From positions 93,176,712 through 93,240,711 of the forward strand of contig JAMXBB010000009.1 of assembly GCA_024138015.1 (NCBI GenBank): a DNA stretch of 64,000 nt, read 5' to 3'. Below, one piece after another: positions 62,661 through 64,000 of the stretch. Each line of letters opens with the position of its first letter. Position 1 is the first letter of the stretch. Origin of the DNA: Lumnitzera littorea (lineage: Eukaryota > Streptophyta > Magnoliopsida > Myrtales > Combretaceae). The notes beneath the pieces were generated by a model that was given only the letters and a program-made list of their open reading frames with translations, searched no databases and was not told where the DNA came from. Position numbers and translations under genes: made by a program.

Positions 62661-62869
62661 AGAAGCTACTAGCACCTCAGATTGGGTTCAATATAAGAAC
62701 CCAAGGCATGCACCACGTAATGAGTAAATAAAACCTGAAAATTTACCTAAGCTCAACTTTGCCAATAACCAAGAACATTGAAGTGCCTAGAGTCAAAGCT
62801 TAGGGAAGAATGGTGATGGTCCAAAAGCCATTTTGTTTCAAATAAATTAATGTATGAATCTCACCATTA

Positions 62870-63395
62870 CATCAGGGGTACTCCACCTAAATTCTTATCT
62901 TAGTCTCTTCTCAGAGTGATTTGACCGATCTATAGTCCTTTAAAGTATCCTTAACCCTTATCAAGGATGGGATTTAGCTTCACAAGGCTAGAGTCTTTTT
63001 GCAATCTCCATGTCTAGCGATTGTAGGTCAAGTCCTAAAGTTTAGATGATAGTTGATTATGGGCATATGGTGAAGATACTGACTTATGCGAGATACCGTT
63101 AGATCAACCGCCTCATCATCCTTGTGGATCTAGGACTTATCTAAAATGGAAAAGATATGCTTTCCTATTTAGGTAAGATTTAAGTATACCACTTTTCAAA
63201 TATGGTGCCATGACCACTACTATAAATTAGAGGCTATCCTCTACAAATAAGATCATCCATACCCATTCTAAGTTCTTGCCTCTACTATTCTCACATCCTT
63301 ACTAATTTAAGTATTAAAGTGATCTCAATGCCCTATTACATTGTTCACTTTTGTAGATTTCAGGTCAAAGCCCAACACTCCTTACTAATAAAATA
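62870..63395 (+). mobile_element. Probable Tat/Retand-type gypsy LTR fragment
   Basis: A TATA-like ctataaattagagg (near 63220) is followed by pyrimidine-rich text and actaatttaagtattaaagtg (63301-63321), which resembles the conserved 'acttgagcatcggagtg' element of Tat-lineage LTRs. Then comes tttgtagatttcaggtcaaagcccaaca, similar to the usual end of such LTRs. No termini pair or TSD was confirmed. Confidence 0.35.
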
Positions 63396-64000
63396 TTAGA
63401 GACGACAACATGATACTAATGGCTTAAGTCCTTTCATAGGAACCAAACCGAATCAAATTGAAAATAATATAACAGTTCGGTTTTAAAAAAAAATCAAACG
63501 TAATCATACGATTCAGTTTATAAATTTTTTAAACCCAATTAAAATCGATTCGATCTAGTTTAAACCATTTATATCAAATTTTTGTTAAACATTTTTTATC
63601 TCCAATAATATGTTTTCCTTTTTATTAAACTTTCATACATTTCTAATTAATTTATTATGTTTTCCTTTTTATTAAACTTTCATACATTTCTAATTAATTT
63701 ATTATATATTTATCATGTGTAATGATACTTAATAAAAAAGTTACACAATATCTTAACAAACTCAATTTGATTGAACGAGGATACGAGTCTCTATTATAAT
63801 GAATAAACAATAAGGAGGGAGAAGTAAAGTTGTTCATCAAAAATCAATATAAAGAAAACAAAAGAGACACACCAAAAACTAGAAAAGAAGACCCTTAATT
63901 TGAAAACATATAAGAAAATGATAATTTAGAAAAGAAAAATTTTTAAATATGAAATTTCAAATGGAACTCACTCAACTTAATTTTATTAATTTACCCAAAA
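63396..64000. other. AT-rich sequence with an 'aaccgaatc' repeat and a tandem duplication
   Basis: Around 63440-63560 words like aaccgaatcaaattg, gttcggtttt and atcgattcgat recur in both senses, as in decayed MITEs. No ORF. The window ends here. Confidence 0.4.
63610..63703. repeat. Exact 2 x 47-bp tandem duplication
   Basis: The 47-base unit starting atgttttcctttttattaaa at 63610 is repeated without change at 63657-63703. The identity suggests a recent event in otherwise decayed DNA. Confidence 0.9.

Noticed and set aside
1..64000. CRISPR arrays, bacterial operons, ribosome binding sites, phage or integron features
   Set aside because: None seen; the window is plant nuclear DNA with introns and LTR retrotransposons.
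1..64000. Intact tRNA or rRNA genes
   Set aside because: Only degenerate B-box-like strings were found (near 8608, 28119 and 28785); none can be folded by eye into a full tRNA.

Overview
This window looks like nuclear DNA of a flowering plant, most likely a eudicot. It is AT-rich, the two host genes have many short exons with GT..AG introns, and most of the rest is old, nested plant retrotransposon DNA. The species cannot be named from the sequence alone. All calls rest on reading translations and motifs by eye; no database search was run.

Host genes. (1) A DA1-family gene of the DAR1 type lies at 7295-11888 (+): 11 coding exons, 529 codons, two ubiquitin-interacting motifs, a LIM domain, a LIM-like region and a C-terminal peptidase-like domain with HEMMH. 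A likely non-coding first exon ends at 5262. (2) A nuclear gene for chloroplast NDH complex subunit O (NDHO) lies at 26829-29225 (+): six exons, 162 residues, with a transit peptide. Both look intact.

Regions: 1-5100 is AT-rich intergenic DNA with short repeats. 12300-24400 is AT-rich and holds two copies of one MITE-like element, two probable decayed long-LTR fragments and a 0.7-kb element with inverted ends. 24390-26420 is a Mutator-like element with inverted ends that carries a broken plant mobile domain (PMD, MAIN-like) gene on the minus strand. 30596-46308 is a Ty1/copia element opened by two insertions, one of which is itself a stack of three LTRs. 46309-57653 holds two degenerate Ty3/gypsy elements arranged head to head, each interrupted by an LTR of about 0.84-0.95 kb. 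57654-64000 holds further LTR fragments and short repeats.

The retrotransposon history can be read from target-site duplications (TSDs): CATTA around 35294-43031, CATGG around 37756-42115, ATACT/ATACC around 39522-40450, GCTAA around 32480-34817, and AGAAG around 61674-62660. None of the transposon genes can encode a full product. I did not find a convincing new multi-gene system. The most notable items are the PMD-carrying Mutator-like element, the four-level nested insertion, the copy-number-variable palindromic repeats in the copia LTRs, and the duplicated splice-donor segment and four-fold ten-residue acidic repeat in the DAR1-like gene.
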